In this document: piece by piece, positions 26,442 through 34,607 of the stretch
Position numbering within the stretch: the stretch's first letter is position 1
Layout of the letters: each line of letters opens with the position of its first letter
Origin: Nitrospirae bacterium MYbin6
GTDB taxonomy: Bacteria; Nitrospirota; Thermodesulfovibrionia; Thermodesulfovibrionales; Magnetobacteriaceae
Reading direction: 5' to 3'
Assembly: GCA_002753305.1 (NCBI GenBank)
Contig: PEAC01000001.1
Coordinates: 34,116-98,115 of the forward strand
Length of the DNA: 64,000 nt
Translations under genes and position numbers: made by a program
Notes under the pieces: model-generated
Seen by the model: only the letters and a program-made list of their open reading frames with translations
Databases searched by the model: none
What the model was told of the DNA's origin: nothing

Positions 26442-26512
26442 GCCGGTTCATTCACAGGATTTATCACTCCGCCAATGCTTGTAGTCTCCTGTCTTGCCTA
26501 CTTCAAAAGTCC

Positions 26513-27184
26513 ATGAAGAAATCAGAGGGGTACTCTAACCGCGCTGTTAATATCCATATCGGCCTGATAAGAAAAATCATGAACTTTGCCGTTACCTACG
26601 AATACATCGGGGACGTGAAGATTAAGTACCCCATGCTTAGAGAGGTTAAAAAGGTACATGCTTTTGTCCCAGACCCTGAATATAAACAGTTGGTTGATAA
26701 CATTACGGATGACTTGACTAAGAAAAGGGTGATTTTTGCTAAAAACACTGGACTACGGCCTGCTGAACTGACATACCTTACGTGGGATGATGTTATCTTT
26801 GACCATAAGATAGTAATAATTCAGGGAAAAGATAACTGGAAGCCCAAGACCGAAGAGGAGCGCATCGTTCAACTAAACAATACGGCATATAATGTTTTGC
26901 TGGAGTTAGCCAAGACTAAAAAGAGCAGGTGGGTATTCTCTGGAACAGATAAACCTGTGAAATCAATTAGAAGATCTTTAGCCACAGCGTCAAGTAGGAT
27001 AGGAGTAAAAAAAGTGACACCTAACATGTTGCGTCATACCTTTGCTACGCAAACTTTACTCAGAGGTGGTGATATTATCTCTTTAAAGGGGCTTATGGGA
27101 CATACCGACATCAAAACCACAGAGGGGTATCTACATGCTATCGCAGAATACCAGAGAAAAACAGTAGAGTTACTTGACGAATAA
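26513..27184 (+). CDS. tyrosine recombinase/integrase, N-terminally truncated
   Basis: A 223-residue phage-type integrase. The catalytic domain shows Arg82 (GLRPAEL), Arg174 in PNMLRHTFATQ, His in MGHTD and the nucleophile Tyr206 (TTEGYLH). The first residue of the usual HxxR box is Asn171 instead of His. The N-terminal arm-binding region is missing and most of the core-binding (SAM-like) domain is lost, leaving only its last helices (SNRAVNIHIGLIRKIMNF); upstream DNA in the same frame does not continue the family. Family members usually have about 300 or more residues. It lies about 570 bases from tRNA-Pro, a common integration target, so it may be the residue of an element that entered there. 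Activity is doubtful. Confidence 0.85.
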   Translation: MKKSEGYSNRAVNIHIGLIRKIMNFAVTYEYIGDVKIKYPMLREVKKVHAFVPDPEYKQLVDNITDDLTKKRVIFAKNTGLRPAELTYLTWDDVIFDHKIVIIQGKDNWKPKTEEERIVQLNNTAYNVLLELAKTKKSRWVFSGTDKPVKSIRRSLATASSRIGVKKVTPNMLRHTFATQTLLRGGDIISLKGLMGHTDIKTTEGYLHAIAEYQRKTVELLDE

Positions 27185-27749
27185 TTTTACCCCGTAAGCC
27201 CTCGTGGCTTTGTTGATAGGTACACACGACTGTAGCAGCGTTCCCTTATGAGCAAATCCTCTGCTCTTTCTTATATTTCAGAAACATAAACTTGAAATGA
27301 TTGAACAGATACTTCCACGCAGTAGAAGCACAGTTGCTCCAATCCATTAGGAGCTATATTATTCCCTCAACCCATACAATACCATACTCCATTGCATGGT
27401 CGTGTCTTAAAGGCCGTGATACGAAGCCTGGTGCATGGTTGTCATTTTGTATGGTGATGGTTGGTGCCGCCGGTACAGAAATGACCCACTCACCGTCGGT
27501 CACTTGACCCATTAAAGCGTCTTCTAACTCATAGAGCCAGTAGATAAGCCCTTTTATAGTGTGAACGGCTTACCGACGATCTATGGTGGTGTTTGGATAC
27601 TTGGCAATTTTTGTTCCTAAATTACGGCCAAACAATAAATACCCAAACTGAGTCGTTTTTCACACCTCAATGTGAAATGTTTTGCGACGTTTTCGCGACT
27701 TTTAATTTGCTGTCTGATGAGAGATGCTTGTAGAACCGCATGAAATCTA
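27185..27749. other. gene-poor stretch between integrase and tRNA-Pro
   Basis: No recognisable gene over 565 bases apart from one short minus-strand ORF listed separately. No clear repeat of the tRNA 3' end, which would mark an attachment site, is visible here. Confidence 0.6.
27354..27512 (-). CDS. short hypothetical ORF, possibly a gene fragment
   Basis: A 52-codon minus-strand ORF, MGQVTDGEWVISVP at the start and EYGIVWVEGII at the end. Its composition is protein-like. The same frame stays open upstream to about 27575 (GLIYWLYELEDAL) before a stop, so it may be the remains of a longer gene. I do not recognise it. Confidence 0.3.
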   Translation of the reverse strand: MGQVTDGEWVISVPAAPTITIQNDNHAPGFVSRPLRHDHAMEYGIVWVEGII

Positions 27750-27824
27750 TCGGGGCGAGAGGATTCGAACCTCCGGCCCCCTGCTCCCAAGGCAGGTGCG
27801 CTAACCAGACTGCGCTACGCCCCG
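27750..27824 (-). tRNA. tRNA-Pro (anticodon TGG)
   Basis: A full cloverleaf can be drawn on the minus strand. The acceptor stem CGGGGCG/CGCCCCG pairs 27824-27818 with 27757-27751, followed by discriminator A at 27750. The anticodon stem CCTGC/GCAGG encloses the loop CTTGGGA with anticodon TGG, and the T arm is GGAGG-TTCGAAT-CCTC. CCA is not encoded. The body closely resembles known bacterial tRNA-Pro genes. Confidence 0.96.
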
Positions 27825-27897
27825 ATACTCAGACTATCTAAATTAATCTATTATGTGGTAAAATGTCAAATCTCTTATTGCTCCACCAGCTTTATAA

Positions 27898-28776
27898 ATG
27901 AACAGGATTAATTATTTATCGATCAGTAAAAAGATCAGTAAAAAGATGCCCGGCTATTTCAACGCCGCTATGGCCGCGGTACTGTTCGTTACGATAGTCC
28001 TTGCGGTGCGGGATTGTTTTTATTTTGCCTCAAAGGGATTCCGGGGGCATGCCGCCGTCAAAACCAGCGCCCCTGGCGTAAAACCGGATATCGCCGAATA
28101 CTCCGCCGCGGTCTCACAAAACCCCTTCGGCATAAAGAACGCCGTGTTTAAGTCCCTTTTGACCGGCGCCAAAGGCGGCGGCCTCCCCCCGTCAAGACTT
28201 AAACTCCTTGGTACTATCACCGGCAACCACGACACCGGATATGCCGTTATCGAAGACGAAAATGGCGCTCAGGAACTCTTTAAAATCGGAGACGAGGTGT
28301 TTAACTCCGGCACCCTGGCCCGCGTTACCCCTGAGGCAGTCTACCTGTCCGGGGGGGGTAAGATAGACATTGCGGAGATTGCGGCAGGCGCGCATACGCA
28401 ACCCACCACTGCCGCGTTAGTCAGAGAGGGTACCGGCGTCAGCAGCGGCGGCGCCGCAAATACATTTATTTTAAGCCAAAGCAAGGTGCTTGAGGCCCTG
28501 GAAAACCCTAAACAACTGATGACAGACGCGCGCCTCCAGCCCAGACACAAAGGCGGCAAACAGGAGGGCTTTGTGCTTCAGGAGATAAAACCCGGCGGCC
28601 TCTACGACCAACTGGGCCTGAAAAACGGCGACGTTCTGTTGAGCATCAACAGGTACGACATCACCGACCCGGAGACCGCCCTGGCCGCCTTTGCCGCTCT
28701 CAAAGGGGCAGCAGAACTGCATCTGGAGATTCTCAGAGGCCCCGCTAAATTAACCCTTAACTATCTGGTTAAATAA
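27898..28776 (+). CDS. gspC: type II secretion system protein GspC
   Basis: A 292-residue inner-membrane component that links the platform to the secretin. One N-terminal transmembrane helix (about residues 22-40) is followed by the homology region (about 95-150, KLLGTITGNHDTGYAVIEDENGAQ...FKIGDEV), which in the family contacts the secretin N0 domain. A C-terminal PDZ domain follows (about 215-290: FVLQEIKPGGLYDQLGLKNGDVLLSIN). It is the first gene of the gspCDEFGH run and is followed by gspD after 30 bases. No strong ribosome-binding site precedes the chosen ATG; an internal ATG at 27946 would remove part of the short cytoplasmic tail. Confidence 0.92.
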   Translation: MNRINYLSISKKISKKMPGYFNAAMAAVLFVTIVLAVRDCFYFASKGFRGHAAVKTSAPGVKPDIAEYSAAVSQNPFGIKNAVFKSLLTGAKGGGLPPSRLKLLGTITGNHDTGYAVIEDENGAQELFKIGDEVFNSGTLARVTPEAVYLSGGGKIDIAEIAAGAHTQPTTAALVREGTGVSSGGAANTFILSQSKVLEALENPKQLMTDARLQPRHKGGKQEGFVLQEIKPGGLYDQLGLKNGDVLLSINRYDITDPETALAAFAALKGAAELHLEILRGPAKLTLNYLVK

Positions 28777-28806
28777 ATGAGCCGGAATTTATAGACGGGA
28801 TAAATA

Positions 28807-31008
28807 ATGAATAGGATAAATATGAATAGAATAATCTTAGCAACACTTTTAGTGATGGCCCTGATGTGCGGCAGCCTGGACGCAGCCCCTGACAAAGAAC
28901 ATAAGGCCAATTCGGACGAAAAGGTCGTCTTTAACTTCGTAAACGTTGACCTCCCCGCTATTGTCAAGTTTATCAGCGACCTCACGGGAAGGAATATCAT
29001 CTTTGACGAGCAGCTTAAGGGAAAGATAACCATCATTGCCCCCTCGCCCATTAACAAGGGCGACGCATTCAGGCTTTTTACATCCGTCCTGGAACTCAAA
29101 GGATATACGGTAATCGCGTCGGGCGCGAACACCTATAAGATTATCCCATCGGCCGAGGCTAAGCAAAAAGGCGTGCAGGTCTCTGTCGACGGCGCCAGAA
29201 TCTCAGGGGAGACCTACATGGCAAGGCTTATAAAGCTCGAATATCTCAGTGCTGATGAGGCACTAAAGCTCCTCAGGCCGCTCATATCCAAAGACGGCTA
29301 CCTGTCAGAGTTTGCCCCGCGAAACATGCTCCTTGCCATAGACTCTGGCCCCAATATCGAGAAGATCCTTGCCATTCTCAGCACCATTGACCGGGCGTCG
29401 ACTGCCGACTACCCGGAGGTCGTCTATCTGAAATTCGGGGCGTCTGAGACAATATCGAAAATCCTCAACGACGGCCTGAAAAAAAGGCCAAACGCCCAGC
29501 AGGCATCAACCAAAGAGGATGTCTTCACGGCACCGGACAAGAGGCTTAACGCCGTGGTAATATTCGGCCCTAAGAGCGAAAGGGAACCGGTGAAGAGACT
29601 AATTGAGATGCTCGACACGCCATCGCCTGAGGCACAGGGCAACATTAATGTCTATTTCCTGGAAAACGCCAATCTGGATGACCTCTCAAAGGTGCTGGAT
29701 ACGATGCTCAAAAAAGACCAATCCGCAAAGGGGGGCGAAAAGGCCCAGCCCTCAGCCCTGAACACCACGTCAGACATGCAGATTACCCCGGACGCGGCCA
29801 CCAATTCCCTCGTCATCGCCGCCTCACCGGCTGACTATAGAAACATTGTCGGGATAATTAAGAAACTTGACAAAAAACGAAGGCAGGTCTACGTCGAGGC
29901 CATGATTGTGGAGGTATCAATAGAAGACCTCCTTGAGCTTGGAACCAAGTGGCGCGCCATAGGAAAGAAAGACGGCCAGGCACGGGTAATCGGCGGTATC
30001 GGGCAGATTGGCTCCTCTGCCATGGAAAACATTATCTACGGCATGAGCGGTCTCAGCATCGGAGGCCTGGGCAGCTTTATGAACATCCCCTATACGGTAA
30101 TCGGCTCCGACGGCACGGCAACCACGTCAAATCTCTCTGTGCCGGGCTATGCCGCGCTCTTTAATCTCAGCGACTTTAAGGGCATTGTAAACGTCCTCTC
30201 AACCCCGCAGATTCTCACCTCAGACAACAAGGAGGCAGAGATAATGGTAGGCGAAAACATCCCCATTATAACAAAGCGTGAGTCCTCAACGGCATCGTCT
30301 TCGGGGACATTGGGAATCTTTAACAGCATCGAACGAAAGGACGTCGGCATATCGCTGAAGATTACCCCGCATATCACAGAGGGCGACGTTATAAAACTCG
30401 ACGTATACCAGGAAATCTCCAACGTTGTAAAACAAAACGACTCAAGCATTTTAATAAACATGGGGCCAACCACGACAAAACGCTCCACCAAGACCACGAT
30501 TTTTGCACAAGACAGCCAGACAATCGTCATCGGCGGGCTTATCCAGGACAGGGAAGAGACAAACATTACCAAAGTGCCCCTGCTTGGGGACATTCCCCTC
30601 ATAGGATGGCTCTTTAAGTCAAAGGAGACATCAAGAAAAAAGATCAACCTGATGGTGTTTCTCACCCCGCACATTATAAATAACGGCGATAAGATAAAGG
30701 CCATCACAGAGGAAAAGACCGCCTTTGTCACCAATACCATCGTGGCCCAGGACAGGAAACTCAAAAGCGAACTCAGCTCCGTCTATGTGAGAATCAAAGA
30801 TGGAGTAGACAAAAACAGGCCGTTTGAACTATTCACAGAGATGGACGCAACCATAACGCGCCGCTATCCCGATTCGACACTATTTCTTATCACCCCCCCT
30901 ATGGACAAGGACATCGACGACTTTATAAAGGAGCTTGAGGCAATGCCTGAGATAAAGTACGCTGAGAAAGAAGACTCCTTTAACCGCCTCACGGGCAGGC
31001 AGCCCTAA
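28807..31008 (+). CDS. gspD: type II secretion secretin GspD
   Basis: A 733-residue outer-membrane secretin through which folded proteins leave the cell. It has a signal peptide (about 1-26, cleaved near LDAAP). The N0 domain follows (VVFNFVNVDLPAIVKFISDLTG), then N1-N3 repeats (to about 330), and the beta-barrel secretin domain (about 360-640) with VEAMIVEVS and a C-terminal IVIGGLIQDREE...VPLLGDIPLIGWLFK signature. A C-terminal extension of about 90 residues may bind a pilotin. A second ATG at 28822, preceded by AGGA, could be the true start. gspE starts 4 bases after its stop. Confidence 0.97.
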   Translation: MNRINMNRIILATLLVMALMCGSLDAAPDKEHKANSDEKVVFNFVNVDLPAIVKFISDLTGRNIIFDEQLKGKITIIAPSPINKGDAFRLFTSVLELKGYTVIASGANTYKIIPSAEAKQKGVQVSVDGARISGETYMARLIKLEYLSADEALKLLRPLISKDGYLSEFAPRNMLLAIDSGPNIEKILAILSTIDRASTADYPEVVYLKFGASETISKILNDGLKKRPNAQQASTKEDVFTAPDKRLNAVVIFGPKSEREPVKRLIEMLDTPSPEAQGNINVYFLENANLDDLSKVLDTMLKKDQSAKGGEKAQPSALNTTSDMQITPDAATNSLVIAASPADYRNIVGIIKKLDKKRRQVYVEAMIVEVSIEDLLELGTKWRAIGKKDGQARVIGGIGQIGSSAMENIIYGMSGLSIGGLGSFMNIPYTVIGSDGTATTSNLSVPGYAALFNLSDFKGIVNVLSTPQILTSDNKEAEIMVGENIPIITKRESSTASSSGTLGIFNSIERKDVGISLKITPHITEGDVIKLDVYQEISNVVKQNDSSILINMGPTTTKRSTKTTIFAQDSQTIVIGGLIQDREETNITKVPLLGDIPLIGWLFKSKETSRKKINLMVFLTPHIINNGDKIKAITEEKTAFVTNTIVAQDRKLKSELSSVYVRIKDGVDKNRPFELFTEMDATITRRYPDSTLFLITPPMDKDIDDFIKELEAMPEIKYAEKEDSFNRLTGRQP

Positions 31009-31011
31009 GGC

Positions 31012-32532
31012 ATGGCCAGAGCATCGCGGCAGACTACCGGCGAGGACTTATTTGACGCCGCCCTTCTGGATGACATCCCCATTGGGTTTGCAAGGGCCAA
31101 CATGGTGCTGCCCATCAGGAAAGACACCGGTGTGTTAAGGGCCTATGTGTGCGGGGCACAGGGCAGGTTTGCCCTCTCTGAAATAGCAAAAAACCACGGC
31201 CTCTTGCCCGAGGCGATTGACATGGAAAGATCAGAGCTGCTGGACTTAATTAACCGCCTCTACGGGAGTACCGGGTCGGCCTCCGAGGTGATGGACGACA
31301 TGTCGGACGGTGAGTTTGACTCCGTGGCGACAGAGTTTGAGTCCCCGAAGGATATTCTTGAGCTGACCGAAGACGCCCCGATTATAAGGCTCCTCAATGC
31401 CCTCCTCAGGCAGGCCGTAAAGGAACAGGCCTCAGACATTCACATCGAGCCATACGAGAAGGAGCTTCAGGTCAGGCTCCGCGTGGATGGTATGCTGAGG
31501 CGCATACTCTGCGCCCCAAAGATAATCCAGGACGCCCTCGTAAGCCGCGTAAAGATAATGGCAAACCTTGACATAGCCGAGAGGCGCCTCCCGCAAGACG
31601 GGCGAATACGCCTTCTAATCGGCGGGCAGGACATCGATATTCGCGTATCAGTAGTGCCCTCGGTCTTTGGCGAAAGGGTGGTGCTGAGACTGCTTGACAG
31701 AAAACAGGGCCTTATCGGCCTTGATAATCTGGGCCTTGACGAGCACTCACAAGAGACGTTTAATTCGCTCCTCAAGCACCCGCACGGCATAATCCTTGTT
31801 ACAGGCCCGACGGGAAGCGGCAAGACCACCACGCTCTATGCCGCCATGAACACCATATATTCGGAGCAGAAAAACATCCTGACCATAGAGGACCCCGTAG
31901 AGTACCAGCACACGGGAATCGGGCAGATAAGCGTAAACCCAAAAATTGGGCTTACGTTTGCCACTGGCCTCAGAAGCCTCCTGCGCCACGACCCCGACGT
32001 TATAATGGTAGGGGAGATAAGGGATTACGACACGGCGGAGATAAGCATTCAGGCCTCACTAACGGGGCATCTCGTCCTCAGTACCCTGCACACGAACGAC
32101 TCGGCCTCCGCCATTACGCGCCTGATTGACATGGGGATAGAGCCGTTTCTGATAACCTCCACGCTGGTCGGGGTCCTCGCGCAGCGGCTTATCAGGAAGA
32201 TCTGCGTTCACTGCAAGGAGGGCTACAGCCCCGGGGCGCTGGAGAGGGAATTCTTTGCCAGCCGCCCGCCCGATGTCTTATATCGCGGCAGGGGCTGCCC
32301 CAGGTGCGACAACACCGGATACGCCGGACGCACGGGGATATTCGAGCTGCTGCCAATTAATAGCACAATAATCCCGTTAATAGACAGAAGCACCGACGCC
32401 CGGAGAATAAAAAAGGCCGCCATTGACTCCGGCATGAAGACCCTGCACAATAATGGCCTTAACAAGGCCGCAGCCGGTGTGACAACCCTGCAAGAGGTGC
32501 TAAGGGTAGCAAATGCCGATATTCAGATATAA
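31012..32532 (+). CDS. gspE: type II secretion ATPase GspE
   Basis: A 506-residue cytoplasmic hexameric ATPase that powers pseudopilus assembly. It has an N-terminal GspE domain, then the secretion ATPase core with Walker A GPTGSGKTTT (Lys271), an Asp box around DIAERRLPQDGRI, Walker B-like VIMVGEIRD, and the His box LVLSTLHTNDS. A tetracysteine zinc site (CVHC ... CPRC) lies near residue 400-435, as in T2SS ATPases and PilB. It overlaps gspF by 20 bases. Taken alone it could be a PilB-like protein, but the gspC/D/G context fixes it as T2SS. Confidence 0.96.
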   Translation: MARASRQTTGEDLFDAALLDDIPIGFARANMVLPIRKDTGVLRAYVCGAQGRFALSEIAKNHGLLPEAIDMERSELLDLINRLYGSTGSASEVMDDMSDGEFDSVATEFESPKDILELTEDAPIIRLLNALLRQAVKEQASDIHIEPYEKELQVRLRVDGMLRRILCAPKIIQDALVSRVKIMANLDIAERRLPQDGRIRLLIGGQDIDIRVSVVPSVFGERVVLRLLDRKQGLIGLDNLGLDEHSQETFNSLLKHPHGIILVTGPTGSGKTTTLYAAMNTIYSEQKNILTIEDPVEYQHTGIGQISVNPKIGLTFATGLRSLLRHDPDVIMVGEIRDYDTAEISIQASLTGHLVLSTLHTNDSASAITRLIDMGIEPFLITSTLVGVLAQRLIRKICVHCKEGYSPGALEREFFASRPPDVLYRGRGCPRCDNTGYAGRTGIFELLPINSTIIPLIDRSTDARRIKKAAIDSGMKTLHNNGLNKAAAGVTTLQEVLRVANADIQI

Positions 32533-33688
32533 GGGCTACGCCCGGGACGGCTCGGCAGAAAGCGGAGTGATAGAGGCCGATGGCAGGGCCGACGCCATCA
32601 GGGTGTTAAAACAAAAGGATGTCTACCCGAATGCCCTTATCAGAGAGGGTCGCAACGGGGCAAGGTTTTCACTGTCGAAGCGGGGCCTTGACGCCTCGGC
32701 CCTTGCAAAGCTGACAAGGCAGTTCTCCGTGCTGCTGTCATCGGGGGTCCCGATGGTAGAGGCCGTCAGGACGCTTACGGAGCAGGAGAGTGGTTACGCG
32801 CGATATGTACTTGTTGAAATCAGAGAGCGTATCAGCGCCGGGGCCGGGCTGTCAAGGGCGCTTGAGGATTTCCCTGACGTATTCCCTGAGTTCTACGTAA
32901 ACATGGTAAGCGCCGGTGAGAGCTGCGGCAGCCTTGACCTTGTACTTGAGCGGCTGTCGGACTTTCTTGAGACACAGGACCAGCTTAAGGCCGATGTCAG
33001 GGCGGCCTCCGTATATCCGGCCGTCATGCTAGGTGTCGGGATGGTCGTAATGTTTTTTATCTTCTCATTTGTCGTGCCAAAGATAACGAAAATATTTGAG
33101 GACTCATCAAGGGAGCTTCCCTTTATCACAATAATTCTTATAAAGATTGCCCATGTGTTTCAGCACTACTGGTGGCTTATAGGGATATTATTAATAGCGG
33201 GATATTTGGGTATAAGGCGCTTTATAACGAGAAAGGCCAGAACCGTTGGAGCGATGCTTATGAGAGTGCCGCTGCTGAGGGCGCTCTACGTGTCGAGATT
33301 TCTGAGGACGGCTGGGTTTTTGCTGTCAAGTGGAGTGCCCATGCTAAGGGCCTTGAGATTGGCGTCAAGGTCTATTGGAAACACATATCTCTCGGCACAC
33401 GTAGAGGCGGCAGAGAAGGAGGTGGCCGAGGGGGTATCGCTCTCTGCCGCATTGAGTGCCTTTCCACCCATAGTAAGGCAGATTGTCTCAACCGGAGAGA
33501 AGACGGGCACGCTGCCTGAGATGCTTCAGAGGGCCGCCCGGATGTATGAGAACGAATTTCGCCTGGGCGTAAAGAAGTCCCTCTCTGCGTTTGAACCGGC
33601 GTTGATAATCCTTATGGGGCTGCTGGTGGGGTTTATTGTGTTTGCCGTACTGCTGCCGATTTTCGAGTTAAACCAGCTTATAAAATAA
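32513..33688 (+). CDS. gspF: type II secretion inner-membrane platform protein GspF
   Basis: A 391-residue polytopic platform protein. The N-terminal motif FRYKGYARDGSAESG is typical of the family. Two homologous cytoplasmic helical domains are seen (about 65-190 with LTRQFSVLLSSGVPMVEAV; about 265-385 with RFLRTAGFLLSSGVPMLRAL). Three membrane segments lie at about 170-192, 213-232 and 365-388. It couples the ATPase to pseudopilin addition. The 20-base overlap with gspE implies translational coupling. Confidence 0.95.
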   Translation: MPIFRYKGYARDGSAESGVIEADGRADAIRVLKQKDVYPNALIREGRNGARFSLSKRGLDASALAKLTRQFSVLLSSGVPMVEAVRTLTEQESGYARYVLVEIRERISAGAGLSRALEDFPDVFPEFYVNMVSAGESCGSLDLVLERLSDFLETQDQLKADVRAASVYPAVMLGVGMVVMFFIFSFVVPKITKIFEDSSRELPFITIILIKIAHVFQHYWWLIGILLIAGYLGIRRFITRKARTVGAMLMRVPLLRALYVSRFLRTAGFLLSSGVPMLRALRLASRSIGNTYLSAHVEAAEKEVAEGVSLSAALSAFPPIVRQIVSTGEKTGTLPEMLQRAARMYENEFRLGVKKSLSAFEPALIILMGLLVGFIVFAVLLPIFELNQLIK

Positions 33689-33707
33689 ATCAGGAGGAAT
33701 TAATATA

Positions 33708-34145
33708 ATGGATAGAAAAATGGGAGGCTTTACACTCTTGGAGATAATCGTGGTAGTATTCATCCTGAGCCTTCTGGCGGCAATCGTCGCCCCAAAGATA
33801 ATGGGAAGAACGGATGATGCGCGCATAGCGGAGGCAAAGATGCAGATTCGCAACTTCGAGACCGCCCTAAAACTCTACAAACTTGACAACGGCAACTACC
33901 CCGAAACAGGCCAGACCCTGGAGGCCCTGATTGAGAAACCGGCAACGGGGAAAATCCCCAAAAACTACCGCGATGGCGGCTACCTTGAGGGCCGGAAAAT
34001 CCCCCCTGACCCCTGGGGCCATGCCTATGTCTACATAAGCCCGGGACTTCACGGCGACTACGATATCGTCTCCTACGGCGCCGACGGCGTTGAGGGCGGA
34101 CAGGGCAAGGACAAGGACATTGAAAGCTGGAACATTGAACGCTAG
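33708..34145 (+). CDS. gspG: major pseudopilin GspG
   Basis: A 145-residue pseudopilin. The prepilin leader MDRKMGG is cut before FTLLEI, with the conserved Glu at +5 of the mature form. The C-terminal domain shows the GspG family pattern DPWGHAYVYISPG ... YDIVSYGADG ... DIESW, including the acidic residues that bind calcium in this family. A strong ribosome-binding site (AGGAGG) precedes the ATG. The gene overlaps the start of gspH. It would polymerise into the periplasmic pseudopilus after cleavage by a prepilin peptidase not seen in this window. Confidence 0.97.
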   Translation: MDRKMGGFTLLEIIVVVFILSLLAAIVAPKIMGRTDDARIAEAKMQIRNFETALKLYKLDNGNYPETGQTLEALIEKPATGKIPKNYRDGGYLEGRKIPPDPWGHAYVYISPGLHGDYDIVSYGADGVEGGQGKDKDIESWNIER

Positions 34146-34572
34146 GGGCGTTACATTCTTAGAGCTTCTGATTGTTGTGGGCATATTTTCAGTAATGGCG
34201 GCAATGGCATATCCCTCAATTGTGAATCAGATGGACACGCCGGGGGCAAACGCGAAAAAATTCATATCCATCGTCCGCTATGTAAACGACTCGTCGATAA
34301 ACCGGAGGCAGGAGTTTGAGATAACAATAGACTTAAAAGCAAAAACAGTATCATGGACTGACCCCGAAGGAAAGAAGACAACGGCAATGAAGACCCTGAA
34401 AGAGGTCTTTATAACATCAAAAGGGCTGACCAGAGAAGGCCGTCTGAAAATAACATTCGGCAAATCCGGCCTTGAGGAAATCCTCAGGGTATATTTTCAA
34501 AGTGGCAACACTGCCCTGGTGGCAGCATATAATCCATACAGTAAGAAGGTCTCAATCGAGCCACTGAAGTAG
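34135..34572 (+). CDS. gspH: minor pseudopilin, GspH-like
   Basis: A pseudopilin of about 145 residues with the class III leader NARG cut before VTFLELL (Glu +5 retained), one hydrophobic N-terminal helix and a soluble C-terminal domain of GspH type. No ATG is available: TTG codons at 34135, 34120 and 34090 are in frame. I chose 34135, which gives a normal short leader and overlaps the gspG stop. It is the last gsp gene here; gspI to gspM are not present downstream, where a convergent R-M gene begins 36 bases later. Confidence 0.85.
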   Translation: MNARGVTFLELLIVVGIFSVMAAMAYPSIVNQMDTPGANAKKFISIVRYVNDSSINRRQEFEITIDLKAKTVSWTDPEGKKTTAMKTLKEVFITSKGLTREGRLKITFGKSGLEEILRVYFQSGNTALVAAYNPYSKKVSIEPLK

Positions 34573-34607
34573 TGGCTGTGCGTTATCACAAACACAATGG
34601 TTATATC

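Noticed and set aside
34090..34134. Longer N-terminus for GspH from the TTG at 34090
   Set aside because: It would give an overlong arginine-rich leader inside gspG; a start at 34135 yields a normal prepilin leader, though only TTG codons are available.
27898..34572. Type IV pilus operon instead of type II secretion
   Set aside because: GspC with a PDZ domain and the GspG DPWG...SYGADG pattern are specific to type II secretion.
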